DNA of 64,000 bases from an uncultured Lachnospiraceae bacterium (GCA_947243855.1 CAMXIK010000001.1:186001-250000), one strand, 5' to 3'; shown: positions 9,355-17,999, counted from the stretch's first letter. Program-made: numbers and translations. Notes: a model not told the origin generated them from the letters alone.

Positions 9355-10332
9355 ATGAACAAAAATGGAATCGACTCAAAAAAAACAAACAAGAGGGATG
9401 CAGGCAGCTTCCTTTTGTTTGTTTTTTTATTGCCTTATGTCTGCGCGTGCCTTTGGGGACATGTGGGGGAGGAGACGGAACAATTAAAAAGGGATAGCCG
9501 GAACGGACAGGACGCTTATACGGTGAAAGTGACGCTAGAGTGGGGCGTTTGGGAACTGCCAGCGGAGGAGTATCTGGCGTATCGGCTTGTTTTAACTATG
9601 CCGGAAACGTATCATTTAGAGGCAAAAAAAGCGCAGGCGGTTCTTCTTCGCACGGAATTGGCGGTCTTGTATCAGGAAGAGGGTGGCAGGAGTATTGCGG
9701 TAAAGGAAGAAGGTTTTTCAAAGTTTTATCGGGATGCGGGAGAGGAAGCAGGGGAAGCGCTGCGGGAAAGCCGTCTGGCTGTGGAAGAGACAAAAGGGAC
9801 GATTTTGACCTATCGGGGCGAACCTATCCGGGCTTCCTATTTTAAGCTGAGTAACGGATTTACCAGAGAGGCAAAGGAGAGCGGGGAGGAAGAATACCCG
9901 TATTTGACAAAGGTTGACTGCACAGAGGATCAAACGTCCTCCGATTATGACAGCGCAGTGCGGGTCGACAAAGAAACCTACATAGATGAGATACTAGGGA
10001 TACTAAAAGGGAACTATGATCGTGAGACAATATGGGAGGCGGGTGAATTCTCCTTTGATGAATCGGGATATATGACAAAGGTATCTTTTCGCGATGAGGA
10101 TGAAAGGGCGGAAGAGGTGGATGGGGAGACTTTTCGGCACCTCTTTGGCCTTAATTCCGCTTCCTTCACGATGAAGAAGGAAGGAGCGGGCGTTTTTTTT
10201 CAAGTGACGGGGGTGGGACACGGATTTGGCATGAGCCAGTTTGCGTCAAATTGCAGGGCCAAAAACGGGCAGACGTATCAAGAGATTCTCGACAGCTTCT
10301 TTTTTCAGACAGAATTAGCAAAATTTGAATAA
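9355..10332 (+). CDS. spoIID: SpoIID/LytB-domain protein (stage II sporulation protein D)
   Basis: Lytic-transglycosylase-type peptidoglycan hydrolase of the SpoIID family, needed for forespore engulfment in relatives. It has 325 residues, with a basic N-terminus and one membrane helix at about 18-38 (GSFLLFVFLLPYVCACLW), then the SpoIID domain. Seen in order: LPAEEYLAYRLVLTMPETYHLEAKKAQAVLLRT (the conserved entry motif with the catalytic-type Glu), RASYFKLSNGFT, EYPYLTKVDC, and the closing GVGHGFGMSQFASN. The neighbouring gene is a SpoIIQ-like protein, the partner of the engulfment machinery on the other membrane, so the pair is a sporulation unit. The ribosome site is weak (GCGGGG). It might instead be a vegetative SpoIID homologue, but the context favours sporulation. 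Confidence 0.88.
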   Translation: MNKNGIDSKKTNKRDAGSFLLFVFLLPYVCACLWGHVGEETEQLKRDSRNGQDAYTVKVTLEWGVWELPAEEYLAYRLVLTMPETYHLEAKKAQAVLLRTELAVLYQEEGGRSIAVKEEGFSKFYRDAGEEAGEALRESRLAVEETKGTILTYRGEPIRASYFKLSNGFTREAKESGEEEYPYLTKVDCTEDQTSSDYDSAVRVDKETYIDEILGILKGNYDRETIWEAGEFSFDESGYMTKVSFRDEDERAEEVDGETFRHLFGLNSASFTMKKEGAGVFFQVTGVGHGFGMSQFASNCRAKNGQTYQEILDSFFFQTELAKFE

Positions 10333-10437
10333 GGCGGAAAAAATGGGTAAAACTATCAGAGAAAACCGGGAAAAAGACGGCCGCCGTTTTGGCAGGCGGA
10401 GGGCCAAAGCACCGGAAGAAAACAGGAGGCGAGTTTC

Positions 10438-11454
10438 ATGTCGAGAAGAAATAGAAGCAGTATCAGAAAAGAGAGAATCATCATGCTGGCGTCCTCAGTG
10501 TTCGTTCTGGCGGCGCTGACAGTGACCGGCCTTTATGTGAGAAATAATAACCGGGCTGAAAAAGAAGACTATGTAGTGGATTTTGAGGCGCTGGAGCAGG
10601 GCAGCGAAGAACTGGCGGAAAATATGGTGGACGGTGAGGAGCTTGATACTCTTTTTGCTGGCGTTGGAACAGACGATCTGGACTATGATCCGAATTTTCA
10701 GGAGGCTAATTCCCTGCATGTGGAAAACACCGGAGATACGGGGACGACGTCCGGTGCGGCTGGGATAGGAAAGACCGAGTCCAAGGATGCCAAGGACAAG
10801 TCCGATCAGTCTAAGAGCGGCGAGAAAGACGAAAAAGAAGCGCAAGAAGAGGATGAAAAGCAGACTGCGGATAAGAAGGACAACCCCGTAAAGAAATCCG
10901 CGGATAAAAAGAAGGATGCCGCGGCGGATCAGGCTGAGGGCGAAGAAGAGGCGGGCATGTTCGACGAGACGGTCGATACCGTTATGAGCGGCGAGGTACA
11001 GGCGGATGGAATCGCCGCCACAGTGCAGCCAGAGCTGGATTTTAACGAAGAGGATGGTCTGGTATGGCCCATTGTAGGCGATGTGCTGATTAACTACAGC
11101 ATGGATCAGACGATCTATTTTCCGACGCTGGATCAGTATAAATACAATCCGGCCATCGTAATTTCCGCGGCACAGGGAGAATCGATTTCGGCGGCGGCGG
11201 ACGGCCGCGTGACTTCGGTCAGCTATGATCCCGGTACGGGAAATACCGTGGTAATGGATCTTGGAAACGGTTATGAGTTGACTTATGGGCAGCTTGAAAA
11301 CATCACCGTATCAGAGGGCAGCTATGTGCATGTGGGAGACGGAATCGGGACGGTGGCGGCTCCTACGAAATATTACAGCCTTGAAGGTACGAATGTATAC
11401 TTTAAGCTGACCAAGGACGGGGAGCCGGTAAACCCCATGAGTAAGTTAAATTAG
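10438..11454 (+). CDS. spoIIQ: SpoIIQ-like M23/LytM protein with degenerate active site
   Basis: 338 residues: an N-terminal membrane helix (about 15-37), a long Lys/Asp/Glu-rich linker (about 100-170) and a C-terminal LytM/M23 fold from about residue 200 (DGLVWPIVGDVLINYSMD). In relatives SpoIIQ spans the forespore membrane and docks with SpoIIIAH. The zinc ligands expected of active M23 enzymes are replaced. The usual HxGxD is YNPAIVI, the YAHL histidine is YGQL, and the final HxH is VYF. The fold is otherwise well conserved (ISAAADGRVTSV, NTVVMDLGNGYELTYGQL). It is therefore expected to be structural rather than hydrolytic. ATG follows CAGGAGG. It lies directly behind spoIID. Confidence 0.85.
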   Translation: MSRRNRSSIRKERIIMLASSVFVLAALTVTGLYVRNNNRAEKEDYVVDFEALEQGSEELAENMVDGEELDTLFAGVGTDDLDYDPNFQEANSLHVENTGDTGTTSGAAGIGKTESKDAKDKSDQSKSGEKDEKEAQEEDEKQTADKKDNPVKKSADKKKDAAADQAEGEEEAGMFDETVDTVMSGEVQADGIAATVQPELDFNEEDGLVWPIVGDVLINYSMDQTIYFPTLDQYKYNPAIVISAAQGESISAAADGRVTSVSYDPGTGNTVVMDLGNGYELTYGQLENITVSEGSYVHVGDGIGTVAAPTKYYSLEGTNVYFKLTKDGEPVNPMSKLN

Positions 11455-11464
11455 AGGGAAATCC

Positions 11465-12619
11465 ATGCTTATTATACACGGAAATATCAAGACAATGGAG
11501 GAACGCGACTTTCCAGACGGTTATCTTGAGATTGCGGACGGGAAGATCGCAGCGGTGGGAGATATGAAAGACTGCCCGAAAACGGAGGGGGAAATCCTTG
11601 ACGCGCAGGGCGGTCTGGTGATGCCGGGCATTATAGAGGCGCACTGTCATATGGGAATCACGGAGGAGAAGAAGGGAATGGAGGGAGACGACTGCAACGA
11701 GAATGTGGATGCCGTAACGCCGCAGCTTCGTTCCATCGACGCCATTAACCCCATGGACGCCGCCTTCAACGACGCGCTGCAGGCGGGCATTACTTCCGCG
11801 ATGATCGGCCCCGGAAGCGCCAATGTGGTGGGCGGACAGTTCGCTTTTGTGAAGACCCACGGCAGATGTATTGACAAGATGATTGTAAAAGCGCCTGCGG
11901 CTATGAAGGTGGCTTTCGGAGAAAATCCGAAGGTCAATTATTCCGGGCAGGGTACGTCGCCCTCCACCCGTATGGCCATTGCTTCCATGCTCAGGGAAGA
12001 ACTCTCGAAGGCCGTATCCTACATGGAAAAGCAGGAAAAAGACGGAGGCGGGGAGAAAGACTTTCGCTATGAGTGCTGGCTTCCCGTCCTGCGCGGGGAG
12101 ATTCCCTTAAAAGCCCATGCGCATCGGGCTGATGATATTTTGACGGCAGTGCGGATTGCCAAGGAGTTTCATTTGCGGATGACCATAGACCATTGCAGCG
12201 AAGGCCATTTGGTCATGGAAGAGTTGAAGGAGGCTGGATTTCCGGCCATTGTAGGGCCGGATATGGCCAGCCGGAATAAAATTGAGGTACAGAACATGGC
12301 GTTTAAGACGGCGGGACTTCTTTCGGGGCATGGCATTTTGACTGCCATTACCACGGATCATCCGGTCTCGAAAATCCAGTTTTTGCCAATTTGCGCGGGA
12401 CTTGCAGTAAAGGCCGGCATGGCGCCGGAGGAGGGGCTTCGTTCCATCACGATAAATGCGGCGAAAATCTGCGGCGTATCGGACAGGGTAGGGAGCCTGC
12501 GGCCGGGAAAGGACGCTGATATTGCCATATTTACGGGAAATCCTATGGAAATCTTTACTGAAACCCTCTATACCCTGATTAATGGTGAAATCGTGTACTC
12601 GTCAAAGAAATGGAAATGA
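11465..12619 (+). CDS. Metal-dependent amidohydrolase (imidazolonepropionase-like)
   Basis: A 384-residue cyclic-amidohydrolase-type enzyme, cytoplasmic. Metal-site signatures are all present: GIIEAHCHMG near residue 58, KAHAHRADD near 218, TIDHCSEGH near 240 and TTDHPV near 298. The closing block is VGSLRPGKDADIAIFTGNPME, standard for this superfamily. The substrate cannot be read from the sequence; members hydrolyse imidazolonepropionate, dipeptides or other cyclic amides. The start ATG is 10 bases after the spoIIQ-like stop, with GAGGGAAA as ribosome site, so it may be co-transcribed with the sporulation pair or simply be adjacent. Confidence 0.87.
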   Translation: MLIIHGNIKTMEERDFPDGYLEIADGKIAAVGDMKDCPKTEGEILDAQGGLVMPGIIEAHCHMGITEEKKGMEGDDCNENVDAVTPQLRSIDAINPMDAAFNDALQAGITSAMIGPGSANVVGGQFAFVKTHGRCIDKMIVKAPAAMKVAFGENPKVNYSGQGTSPSTRMAIASMLREELSKAVSYMEKQEKDGGGEKDFRYECWLPVLRGEIPLKAHAHRADDILTAVRIAKEFHLRMTIDHCSEGHLVMEELKEAGFPAIVGPDMASRNKIEVQNMAFKTAGLLSGHGILTAITTDHPVSKIQFLPICAGLAVKAGMAPEEGLRSITINAAKICGVSDRVGSLRPGKDADIAIFTGNPMEIFTETLYTLINGEIVYSSKKWK

Positions 12620-12689
12620 TGTCTGTTACAGCGGTGGAGTTTGTGGTAAACTGTATGGGAAAGCAAAAGAAACGATTAGGGAAACCATA

Positions 12690-14285
12690 ATGCGAAAGAG
12701 TAAACTTTTTCAACAAAAAATTTGCATACTTCTCCTCTTTGCGCTTCTTCTAACAGCGCCAGCCGGATGCGGCGATCTGCGGGACTTTCAGATGAATACG
12801 CGGACAAGCAGGGAGGAGGGCGACGATTTTACCAGTCTGGGGCTTTCTCCGGAGTTCGATTACGAGGTGCCGGAAAGTCTGCCGAGCATTTTGGTGGATC
12901 AGCTTGGATATGCGGTGGGAAGCAATAAGATTGCCATGATCAACGGGGAGACGCCGCCGGAGACATTTTCCATTTTGGAGGAGCAGACTGGGCGGGAGGT
13001 CTACACGGGCAAGGTGGAGAGAAAAGGATTTGACGCTTCTGTAAACGCCTATATCAGCTATGCGGATTTTACGGATTTTAACACGGAGGGGACTTATTAC
13101 ATACAGGCGCCGTCGATCGGACGCTCCTATGCGTTTCGGATTGCACAGGAGCCTTTTGAAACGCTTTTTGATAAAGTATTTAAGCAGTATTATTATAACA
13201 GGTGCGGACTGACGCTCTCCACGGAGCTTGCGGGCGAGTTGGCGCACAATGCCTGTCATTCCAGAGAAGCGCAGATGAAGGACGAGGCGATGATCAAGCT
13301 TGACGTGTCGGGAGGATGGCATGTGGATGAGATTGGAAGCCGCGATGTGGCGAAAGGCTGTCAGGCGATCAATAATCTCCTTTTGGCTTATGAGCTATAT
13401 CCGGACGCTATGAGAGACGACATGAAGATACCGGAGAGCGGCAACGGGATTCCCGATGTGCTTGACGAGGTGAAATATGAGATTGACTGGCTTTTGAAAA
13501 TGCAGGATGCCAAGAGCGGCGCCGTGTATGCCTCTGTCAGCTCCGTTGACAATAAGAATGCGGGTTATATTCTTTATATTGACGGGATTACCATGGATGC
13601 GACGATTCATTTTGCGGCTACCATGGCGAAATTCAGTTATCTTTACCAGAGCTACGACCGGGAGTTTGCGACGCAGTGTCTGCAGGCTTCGGACAGAGCG
13701 TACCGGTATGCGGAAAATTATCTGGCGGACATATCGCAGGAACAATATTTCTGCGCGGCTGCGGAACTTTACCGGGCCACGGGAGGTTATCATTATCACA
13801 GTGTGATCAAATCCTACTTGACGCAGAATCCTGATCCTGATTTGGAAAACGACTTTGTTTTCTGGGGATGTGTGACCTATCTTTCCACGAAGCAGTCTGT
13901 GGATATCGCTTTGTGCAAATCCGTGACACAGAATCTGATGCTGAAAGGGGAGGCGATTTCTTACGGCTCCAAGGATTCCAAGCTTCTGGTGGCGACGGAT
14001 GAAAAGCAGGGCAGCAATGCCGCTTTGCTGAGAAATATGACAAGACTGGCAGTGGTGGATCACATCATTACCAACCATGAGTACGCCACTGTGCTTGAAA
14101 ATCATATTCACTATATGCTGGGGCGGAATCTCTTGTCGATCTCCTATCTGGACGGGGAGGGCGAGCGGAATTACCGCGATATCGACGTGAGTCTGGGCGT
14201 AATGAATCAGGTGGATCTGAATGCGGAGCTTTATCTCTTGCTGGCTGCCATTATGGATGATGAGCTGGTGGTGGGGGAAGAATAG
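12690..14285 (+). CDS. GH9-like lipoprotein with altered catalytic residues
   Basis: Glycoside hydrolase family 9-type lipoprotein, 531 residues from ATG 12690 (the track start at 12582 overlaps the previous gene). The signal peptide ends in the lipobox APAGC. Next is a cellulase N-terminal Ig-like domain (PSILVDQLGYAVGSNKIAMING) and the (alpha/alpha)6 domain, clearly GH9 by PESGNGIPDVLDEVKYEIDWLLKMQD and HYMLGRNLLSISY. The catalytic blocks differ: the DAGD aspartates are replaced in DVSGGWHVDEIGSRDVAKG, and the NE...DYNA acid block reads NQVDLNA. Cellulase activity is therefore doubtful; a binding or structural role is possible. It is anchored to the outer face of the membrane and convergent with plsC. 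Confidence 0.82.
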   Translation: MRKSKLFQQKICILLLFALLLTAPAGCGDLRDFQMNTRTSREEGDDFTSLGLSPEFDYEVPESLPSILVDQLGYAVGSNKIAMINGETPPETFSILEEQTGREVYTGKVERKGFDASVNAYISYADFTDFNTEGTYYIQAPSIGRSYAFRIAQEPFETLFDKVFKQYYYNRCGLTLSTELAGELAHNACHSREAQMKDEAMIKLDVSGGWHVDEIGSRDVAKGCQAINNLLLAYELYPDAMRDDMKIPESGNGIPDVLDEVKYEIDWLLKMQDAKSGAVYASVSSVDNKNAGYILYIDGITMDATIHFAATMAKFSYLYQSYDREFATQCLQASDRAYRYAENYLADISQEQYFCAAAELYRATGGYHYHSVIKSYLTQNPDPDLENDFVFWGCVTYLSTKQSVDIALCKSVTQNLMLKGEAISYGSKDSKLLVATDEKQGSNAALLRNMTRLAVVDHIITNHEYATVLENHIHYMLGRNLLSISYLDGEGERNYRDIDVSLGVMNQVDLNAELYLLLAAIMDDELVVGEE

Positions 14286-14308
14286 CCTCACCCCAGCTTT
14301 TTGTTTTT
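14270..14308 (+). terminator. Probable terminator of the GH9-like gene
   Basis: GGTGGGG (14270-14276) pairs with CCTCACC (14286-14292) around a 9-base loop. CCAGC and TTTTTGTTTTT follow. The stem spans the stop codon. The five bases between stem and T-run make it a weaker example. Confidence 0.45.
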
Positions 14309-15022
14309 AAAGTACATTTCTTTGATGACGGACAGTACCGTGTCGTCGATGTGGCGTCTCTGATCTTTGTCAAGCTCCTTTATGTAGATGGGCGTGCCGT
14401 ATTCGATAATAACGTGGGTCTTCTTGATTCGGGGCAGATGCGCTTCCCAGATCTGATCCGCATTGTTGATGCTGATCGGGATAATGGGGCATCCGGATTT
14501 TTCCGCGATCTTAAAGCTGCCGCCGTGGAAGGGAAGAAATTCATCCGGCTTGGTGCTGCGGCTTCCCTCCGGGAAAATACAGATCGAAATACCGGACTTT
14601 ACCTTTTCTACCGCTGTGAGAATGGTTTTCATTCCCTGTTTGATATCTTTTCTGTCAAGAAAGAGACAGTGTAGATTTTTCATCCAGTGGGACAGAAGCG
14701 GAACCTTTAACATACCGATCTTCGCAATATAACCCGTGGGTCTGGGGACGCGCACATAAGTCATGATGATGTCGAAGTAACTTCTGTGGTTGCCGATGTA
14801 GAGTACGGAAGTGTCTGTCGGCACATTTTCTTCGCCGATCACTGTGACAGACACGCCGGATAGAAAAAGAACGCAGCGAAAAGCCCAGTTGACAATGGCA
14901 AGTGAGCTTTTGTCCTTGGCGGATGGATTCCATTTTCCGAGAAAATATTCTACGATTAAAAGAGGGATACTGAAAATTAGGAACAGGACTACAAAGGTGG
15001 CAACTGCTATCAGACGTATCAT
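14288..15022 (-). CDS. plsC: 1-acyl-sn-glycerol-3-phosphate acyltransferase (PlsC family)
   Basis: Membrane-associated acyltransferase of phospholipid synthesis, making phosphatidic acid from lysophosphatidic acid. It has 244 residues. An N-terminal hydrophobic segment (residues 2-27) is followed by the acyltransferase motifs: NHRSYFD (the HX4D catalytic motif) near residue 93, LFLDRKD, and the phosphate-binding FPEGSRS near 153, then CPIIPISINNAD. It forms a single-gene unit on the minus strand, convergent with the GH9-like gene (stops about 2 bases apart) and divergent from the PrcB-like lipoprotein gene. Confidence 0.93.
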   Translation of the reverse strand: MIRLIAVATFVVLFLIFSIPLLIVEYFLGKWNPSAKDKSSLAIVNWAFRCVLFLSGVSVTVIGEENVPTDTSVLYIGNHRSYFDIIMTYVRVPRPTGYIAKIGMLKVPLLSHWMKNLHCLFLDRKDIKQGMKTILTAVEKVKSGISICIFPEGSRSTKPDEFLPFHGGSFKIAEKSGCPIIPISINNADQIWEAHLPRIKKTHVIIEYGTPIYIKELDKDQRRHIDDTVLSVIKEMYFKNKKLG

Positions 15023-15138
15023 GGCGAAAACCTTTCTGTGTTTTAGTAAATTTTATAATAAGTATAGCATTATTCTATAGGAATAGACAATGCCTTCGCA
15101 TAATAAATTAGATAGTAAGAGAATGTGCGGAGGAAAAG

Positions 15139-15567
15139 ATGGTCGGATTAAGTGAGTATCAGAGAAGACTGGTGAGCATAGGACTGATCTGTCTGTTATG
15201 TTTTGCGGTGTACTCCTGCGGGCAGAAACAGGACCCCATGGAAAAAATGAAGGATTTGGAATACACAGTGATAGCGGAGGACAATATACCGGAGGAATTG
15301 CTTTCAAAAATTGAAGAGCGCAAGGAGAACGCGTTTAAGCTGACTTTTGAGGATCAAGGCTTTCTTTACATTTGTGTGGGGTATGGAACACAGCAGACAG
15401 GCGGCTACAGCATTGCGGTCAACGATTTGTACGAGACGGCCAATGCCGTCTACATAGACACAAATCTGATCGGCCCCTCTCCGGAGGAAAAGAGCAAGCC
15501 GGTGGAAAGCTACCCTTATGTGGTGGTGAAGACAGAGTTTTCCCAGAAGCCGGTGGTGTTTGAGTAA
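15139..15567 (+). CDS. PrcB-domain lipoprotein
   Basis: A 142-residue lipoprotein. The signal peptide spans residues 10-25 with the lipobox-like VYSCG, so Cys27 or nearby would be lipidated. The mature part matches the PrcB C-terminal domain: YTVIAEDNIPEELLSKIEERK, then FLYICVGYGTQQTGGYSIAVNDLYETANAVYIDTNLIGPSPEE and YPYVVVKTEF. Named after a subunit of a spirochaete protease complex, this domain is common in clostridial lipoproteins of unknown role; no protease partner is encoded nearby. The ribosome site is GCGGAGG. The stop overlaps the longest possible pyrC frame, and pyrC probably follows on the same transcript. Confidence 0.82.
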   Translation: MVGLSEYQRRLVSIGLICLLCFAVYSCGQKQDPMEKMKDLEYTVIAEDNIPEELLSKIEERKENAFKLTFEDQGFLYICVGYGTQQTGGYSIAVNDLYETANAVYIDTNLIGPSPEEKSKPVESYPYVVVKTEFSQKPVVFE

Positions 15568-15598
15568 ACGCGGTGACGGATTACGGAAAGGACGAAAA

Positions 15599-16912
15599 AT
15601 GTTATATTTAAAAAACGGATATATGATAGATCCAGCGTCGGGTACGGAAGGATATTTTGATATTTTCATTGATACAGAAGATGGAAAAATTGCGAAAATT
15701 TTGCCGCAGGGAGCGCAGATTAATCATGAAATGACGGAAAACGTAAGGACAGATGAAGTGGAAAAAGCGGAAGAAACGATTGACTTAAATGGTCAATATG
15801 TTGCCCCGGGTCTGGTGGATGTGCACGTGCATTTCCGCGATCCGGGGTTTACCCATAAGGAGGATATTCATACCGGGGCGGCCGCAGCGGCACGGGGCGG
15901 CTTTACTTCCGTAGTGTTGATGGCCAATACGAAACCTGCTGTGGATCATGCGGAGACCCTCGACTATGTGCTGAAAAAGGGCAAAGAGACTGGGATTCAT
16001 GTCTACTCCTGCGCCAACGTGACAAAGGGGCTTCAAGGCAAAGAACTGACCGATATGGAAAGTTTAAGCAGGCTGGGCGCGGCAGGGTTTACGGACGACG
16101 GCATTCCGCTGATGGATGAAACGCTTCTTCGGGAGGCCTTGCGGCGGGCGGCAAAATGCGGGAAGCCTATTAGCCTTCATGAGGAAAATCCAGCGCTCAT
16201 TACCAATAACGGCGTCAATGCGGGCAGGGCGGCGGCGCATTTTGGCATAGGCGGTTCCCCCAGAGAAGCGGAAATCTCCATGGTGGAGCGTGATTTACAG
16301 ATTGCCTTGGAGGAAGAAGCGGACTTGTCCATCCAGCATATCAGCACGAAGGAGGCCGTGGAGCTGGTGCGGCAGGCGAAAAAAAAGAGCGGTCATATCT
16401 ATGCGGAGGCTGCGCCTCATCATTTTACGCTGACGGAAGAGGCTGTGATTCAATACGGGACGCTGGCCAAGATGAATCCGCCCCTTAGAGAAGAAGAAGA
16501 CCGGCTGGCGATTATAGAGGGGCTGCGGGACGGGACGATTGATATGATCGCCACAGATCATGCGCCTCACAGCGCGCAGGAAAAGGCAAAGCCGCTGACG
16601 GAAGCGCCGAGCGGCATCATTGGCTTGGAGACGGCCCTTTCTCTGGGGATTCGGGAGCTGGTGAATAAAGGGTATCTCTCTATGAGGGAACTGATCGGGA
16701 AGATGAGCCTTGCGCCCGCCAAGTTGTATCACCTCGACGCGGGGTATCTGAAAGAGGGAGGCCCGGCCGATCTGGTGGTGTTTGACCCAAAGAAAGAATG
16801 GGTGGTGAAAAATTTCGCTTCCAAATCGGCAAATTCGCCCTTTGTGGGGGAGACTCTGCCGGGGGTAGTTAGCTACACGATTTGCGGCGGAAAGGTCGTG
16901 TACCGCGGCTGA
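15599..16912 (+). CDS. pyrC: Dihydroorotase
   Basis: Third step of de novo pyrimidine synthesis, cyclising carbamoyl-aspartate to dihydroorotate. It is 437 residues from ATG 15599 (GGAAAGG before it; the track start at 15560 lies inside the preceding gene). Zinc-site motifs: DVHVHFRDPGFTHKEDI with HxH, GGFTSVVLMANTKP, HEEN near the middle, and MIATDHAPHS near residue 315. It closes with GGPADLVVFDPKKEWVV. It is a class I (long) enzyme. pyrK and pyrD lie 2.7 kb further on, on the same strand, separated by unrelated genes. Confidence 0.96.
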   Translation: MLYLKNGYMIDPASGTEGYFDIFIDTEDGKIAKILPQGAQINHEMTENVRTDEVEKAEETIDLNGQYVAPGLVDVHVHFRDPGFTHKEDIHTGAAAAARGGFTSVVLMANTKPAVDHAETLDYVLKKGKETGIHVYSCANVTKGLQGKELTDMESLSRLGAAGFTDDGIPLMDETLLREALRRAAKCGKPISLHEENPALITNNGVNAGRAAAHFGIGGSPREAEISMVERDLQIALEEEADLSIQHISTKEAVELVRQAKKKSGHIYAEAAPHHFTLTEEAVIQYGTLAKMNPPLREEEDRLAIIEGLRDGTIDMIATDHAPHSAQEKAKPLTEAPSGIIGLETALSLGIRELVNKGYLSMRELIGKMSLAPAKLYHLDAGYLKEGGPADLVVFDPKKEWVVKNFASKSANSPFVGETLPGVVSYTICGGKVVYRG

Positions 16913-16915
16913 ATG

Positions 16916-16935
16916 AGGGCGGAAGTTTCCGCCCT
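16916..16935. terminator. Symmetrical hairpin between convergent genes
   Basis: AGGGCGGAA (16916-16924) and TTCCGCCCT (16927-16935) form a perfect 9-bp stem with a 2-base centre. It lies between the pyrC stop and the stop of the flavoprotein gene on the other strand. There is no long T-run, so it could act as a weak bidirectional terminator. Confidence 0.5.
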
Positions 16936-17368
16936 ACAGCTCGTCCACCGATAGGGTCACATTGCTCAGTCCATAATAATAATTGACGGTCTCGGCGGTA
17001 AATTTATACACGCAGTAATCCTCATCGTCCACGCCCTTCGGATAATACATTTCGAAGCCATCCCGCCAGAGAAAGGCTTTGGTTTCGTGGTCGGTGCAGA
17101 CTTCCATGGTTCCCGTAAACAATGCGCCCTTATACTGATCCTTGGTATCGTCCACATAGTACACGGAGGCTTTGGGGTTTTTTAGAAACTGCGCTACCCG
17201 TTTGGAGCTGGTATTGGTGGAGAAATAGTGTGTCTTCATGCTTTCATGCTCTATAACAAGCATTCCCTTGATCTGGGGGAAACCCTCCTCGTTTACGGAC
17301 GCGACGTAGGCCACCTGCGCATTTTCGCGCAGCGCGCGGATACCTGATTTGATCATGCTAAGTTCCAT
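16934..17368 (-). CDS. Pyridoxamine 5'-phosphate oxidase-like flavoprotein
   Basis: A 144-residue split-barrel FMN-binding protein of the PNPOx-like/general stress family. The start is ATG 17368 (MELSMIKSG), with AGGAGG 10 bases before it; the track start at 17443 lies inside the MarR gene. Typical elements: ALRENAQVAYVASVNEEGFPQIKGMLVIEHE, HYFSTNTSSKRVAQFLKNPKASVYYVDD and the closing YCVYKFTAETVNYYYGLSNVTL. Enzyme activity is unknown; family members reduce flavins, haem or F420-type substrates. It overlaps the MarR stop by 11 bases, so the pair is translationally coupled and the regulator probably controls it. Confidence 0.85.
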   Translation of the reverse strand: MELSMIKSGIRALRENAQVAYVASVNEEGFPQIKGMLVIEHESMKTHYFSTNTSSKRVAQFLKNPKASVYYVDDTKDQYKGALFTGTMEVCTDHETKAFLWRDGFEMYYPKGVDDEDYCVYKFTAETVNYYYGLSNVTLSVDEL

Positions 17369-17813
17369 TCGTGTAATCCTCCTTTTCTGTAAGATTTGCA
17401 AGCACCTTCCTAAGACCTGTTTCCAGAGAACATATTTCCTCATCGCGAAACCCCTTGTAAAAAATCTGATTCATTTCGTCGGAGACCTGTTCATAGTGCT
17501 CCTGTAATCCCCGTGCTCGTTCTGTCAGCCGTATTTTCACGGTTCTGCGGTCGGCGGGAGGGTAGATGCGCTCAATCAGCTCCCGCTGTTCCATACGGTC
17601 CAACATACTTGTCAGAGTGGTCTTGGCAAGTCCGGTCTTGCGTGCAAGTTCGCTGATCGGAATACCGTCCTCTTCCCATAGGACAAATAAGATTCTCCCC
17701 TGTGCGCCGTTAAATTCGCTGATGCCGTGTTGGGCCAGCAGTTTTTCAAATATTCTGCCCTGAAGCTGTTTGATGCGGGTAATCAGAATCCCGCCGTCTG
17801 TTTTTTCAGTCAT
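17358..17813 (-). CDS. MarR-family transcriptional regulator
   Basis: A 151-residue winged-helix dimeric repressor. The DNA-binding core is GAQGRILFVLWEEDGIPISELARKTGLAKTTLTSMLDRMEQRELIERIYPPADRRTVKIRLTERA, with the recognition helix GLAKTTLTSMLDRME and wing residues DRRTVKI. The effector is unknown. It is first in a two-gene unit with the PNPOx-like flavoprotein. An 18-base imperfect palindrome sits between the -35 and -10 of its own promoter, which points to autorepression. Confidence 0.93.
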   Translation of the reverse strand: MTEKTDGGILITRIKQLQGRIFEKLLAQHGISEFNGAQGRILFVLWEEDGIPISELARKTGLAKTTLTSMLDRMEQRELIERIYPPADRRTVKIRLTERARGLQEHYEQVSDEMNQIFYKGFRDEEICSLETGLRKVLANLTEKEDYTNGT

Positions 17814-17840
17814 AGTGTGCTCTCCCTAATGATATTATAT

Positions 17841-17869
17841 AGAATAGTACCATATAGGACTAATGTCAA
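17841..17869 (-). promoter_or_regulatory. marR promoter with operator palindrome in the spacer
   Basis: On the minus strand, TTGACA (17869-17864) and TATTCT (17846-17841) are 17 bases apart. The imperfect 18-base palindrome TAGTACCATATAGGACTA (17845-17862, 14 of 18 positions symmetric) fills the spacer. This is the expected place for a MarR-type operator that blocks RNA polymerase. Confidence 0.7.
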
Positions 17870-17999
17870 GAGGTTTTTTGAAGAAAGCAAGTTTTGGAAG
17901 ATAAAATGAAACGATGGAAAGGTTATCTTGTAATGAAAAAAAGAATGTGTTAAAATCGCCTTAAGCAAAGAAAATCTAAGATTCTGAAAGTATCTTAAC

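Noticed and set aside
10325-10519. Plus-strand ORF of 64 residues between spoIID and the spoIIQ-like gene
   Set aside because: Basic low-complexity reading that overlaps the well-supported spoIIQ-like start; no ribosome site of its own.
13395-14291. Minus-strand ORF of 298 residues
   Set aside because: Shadow of the GH9-like gene; no recognisable domain, His/Arg-rich composition.
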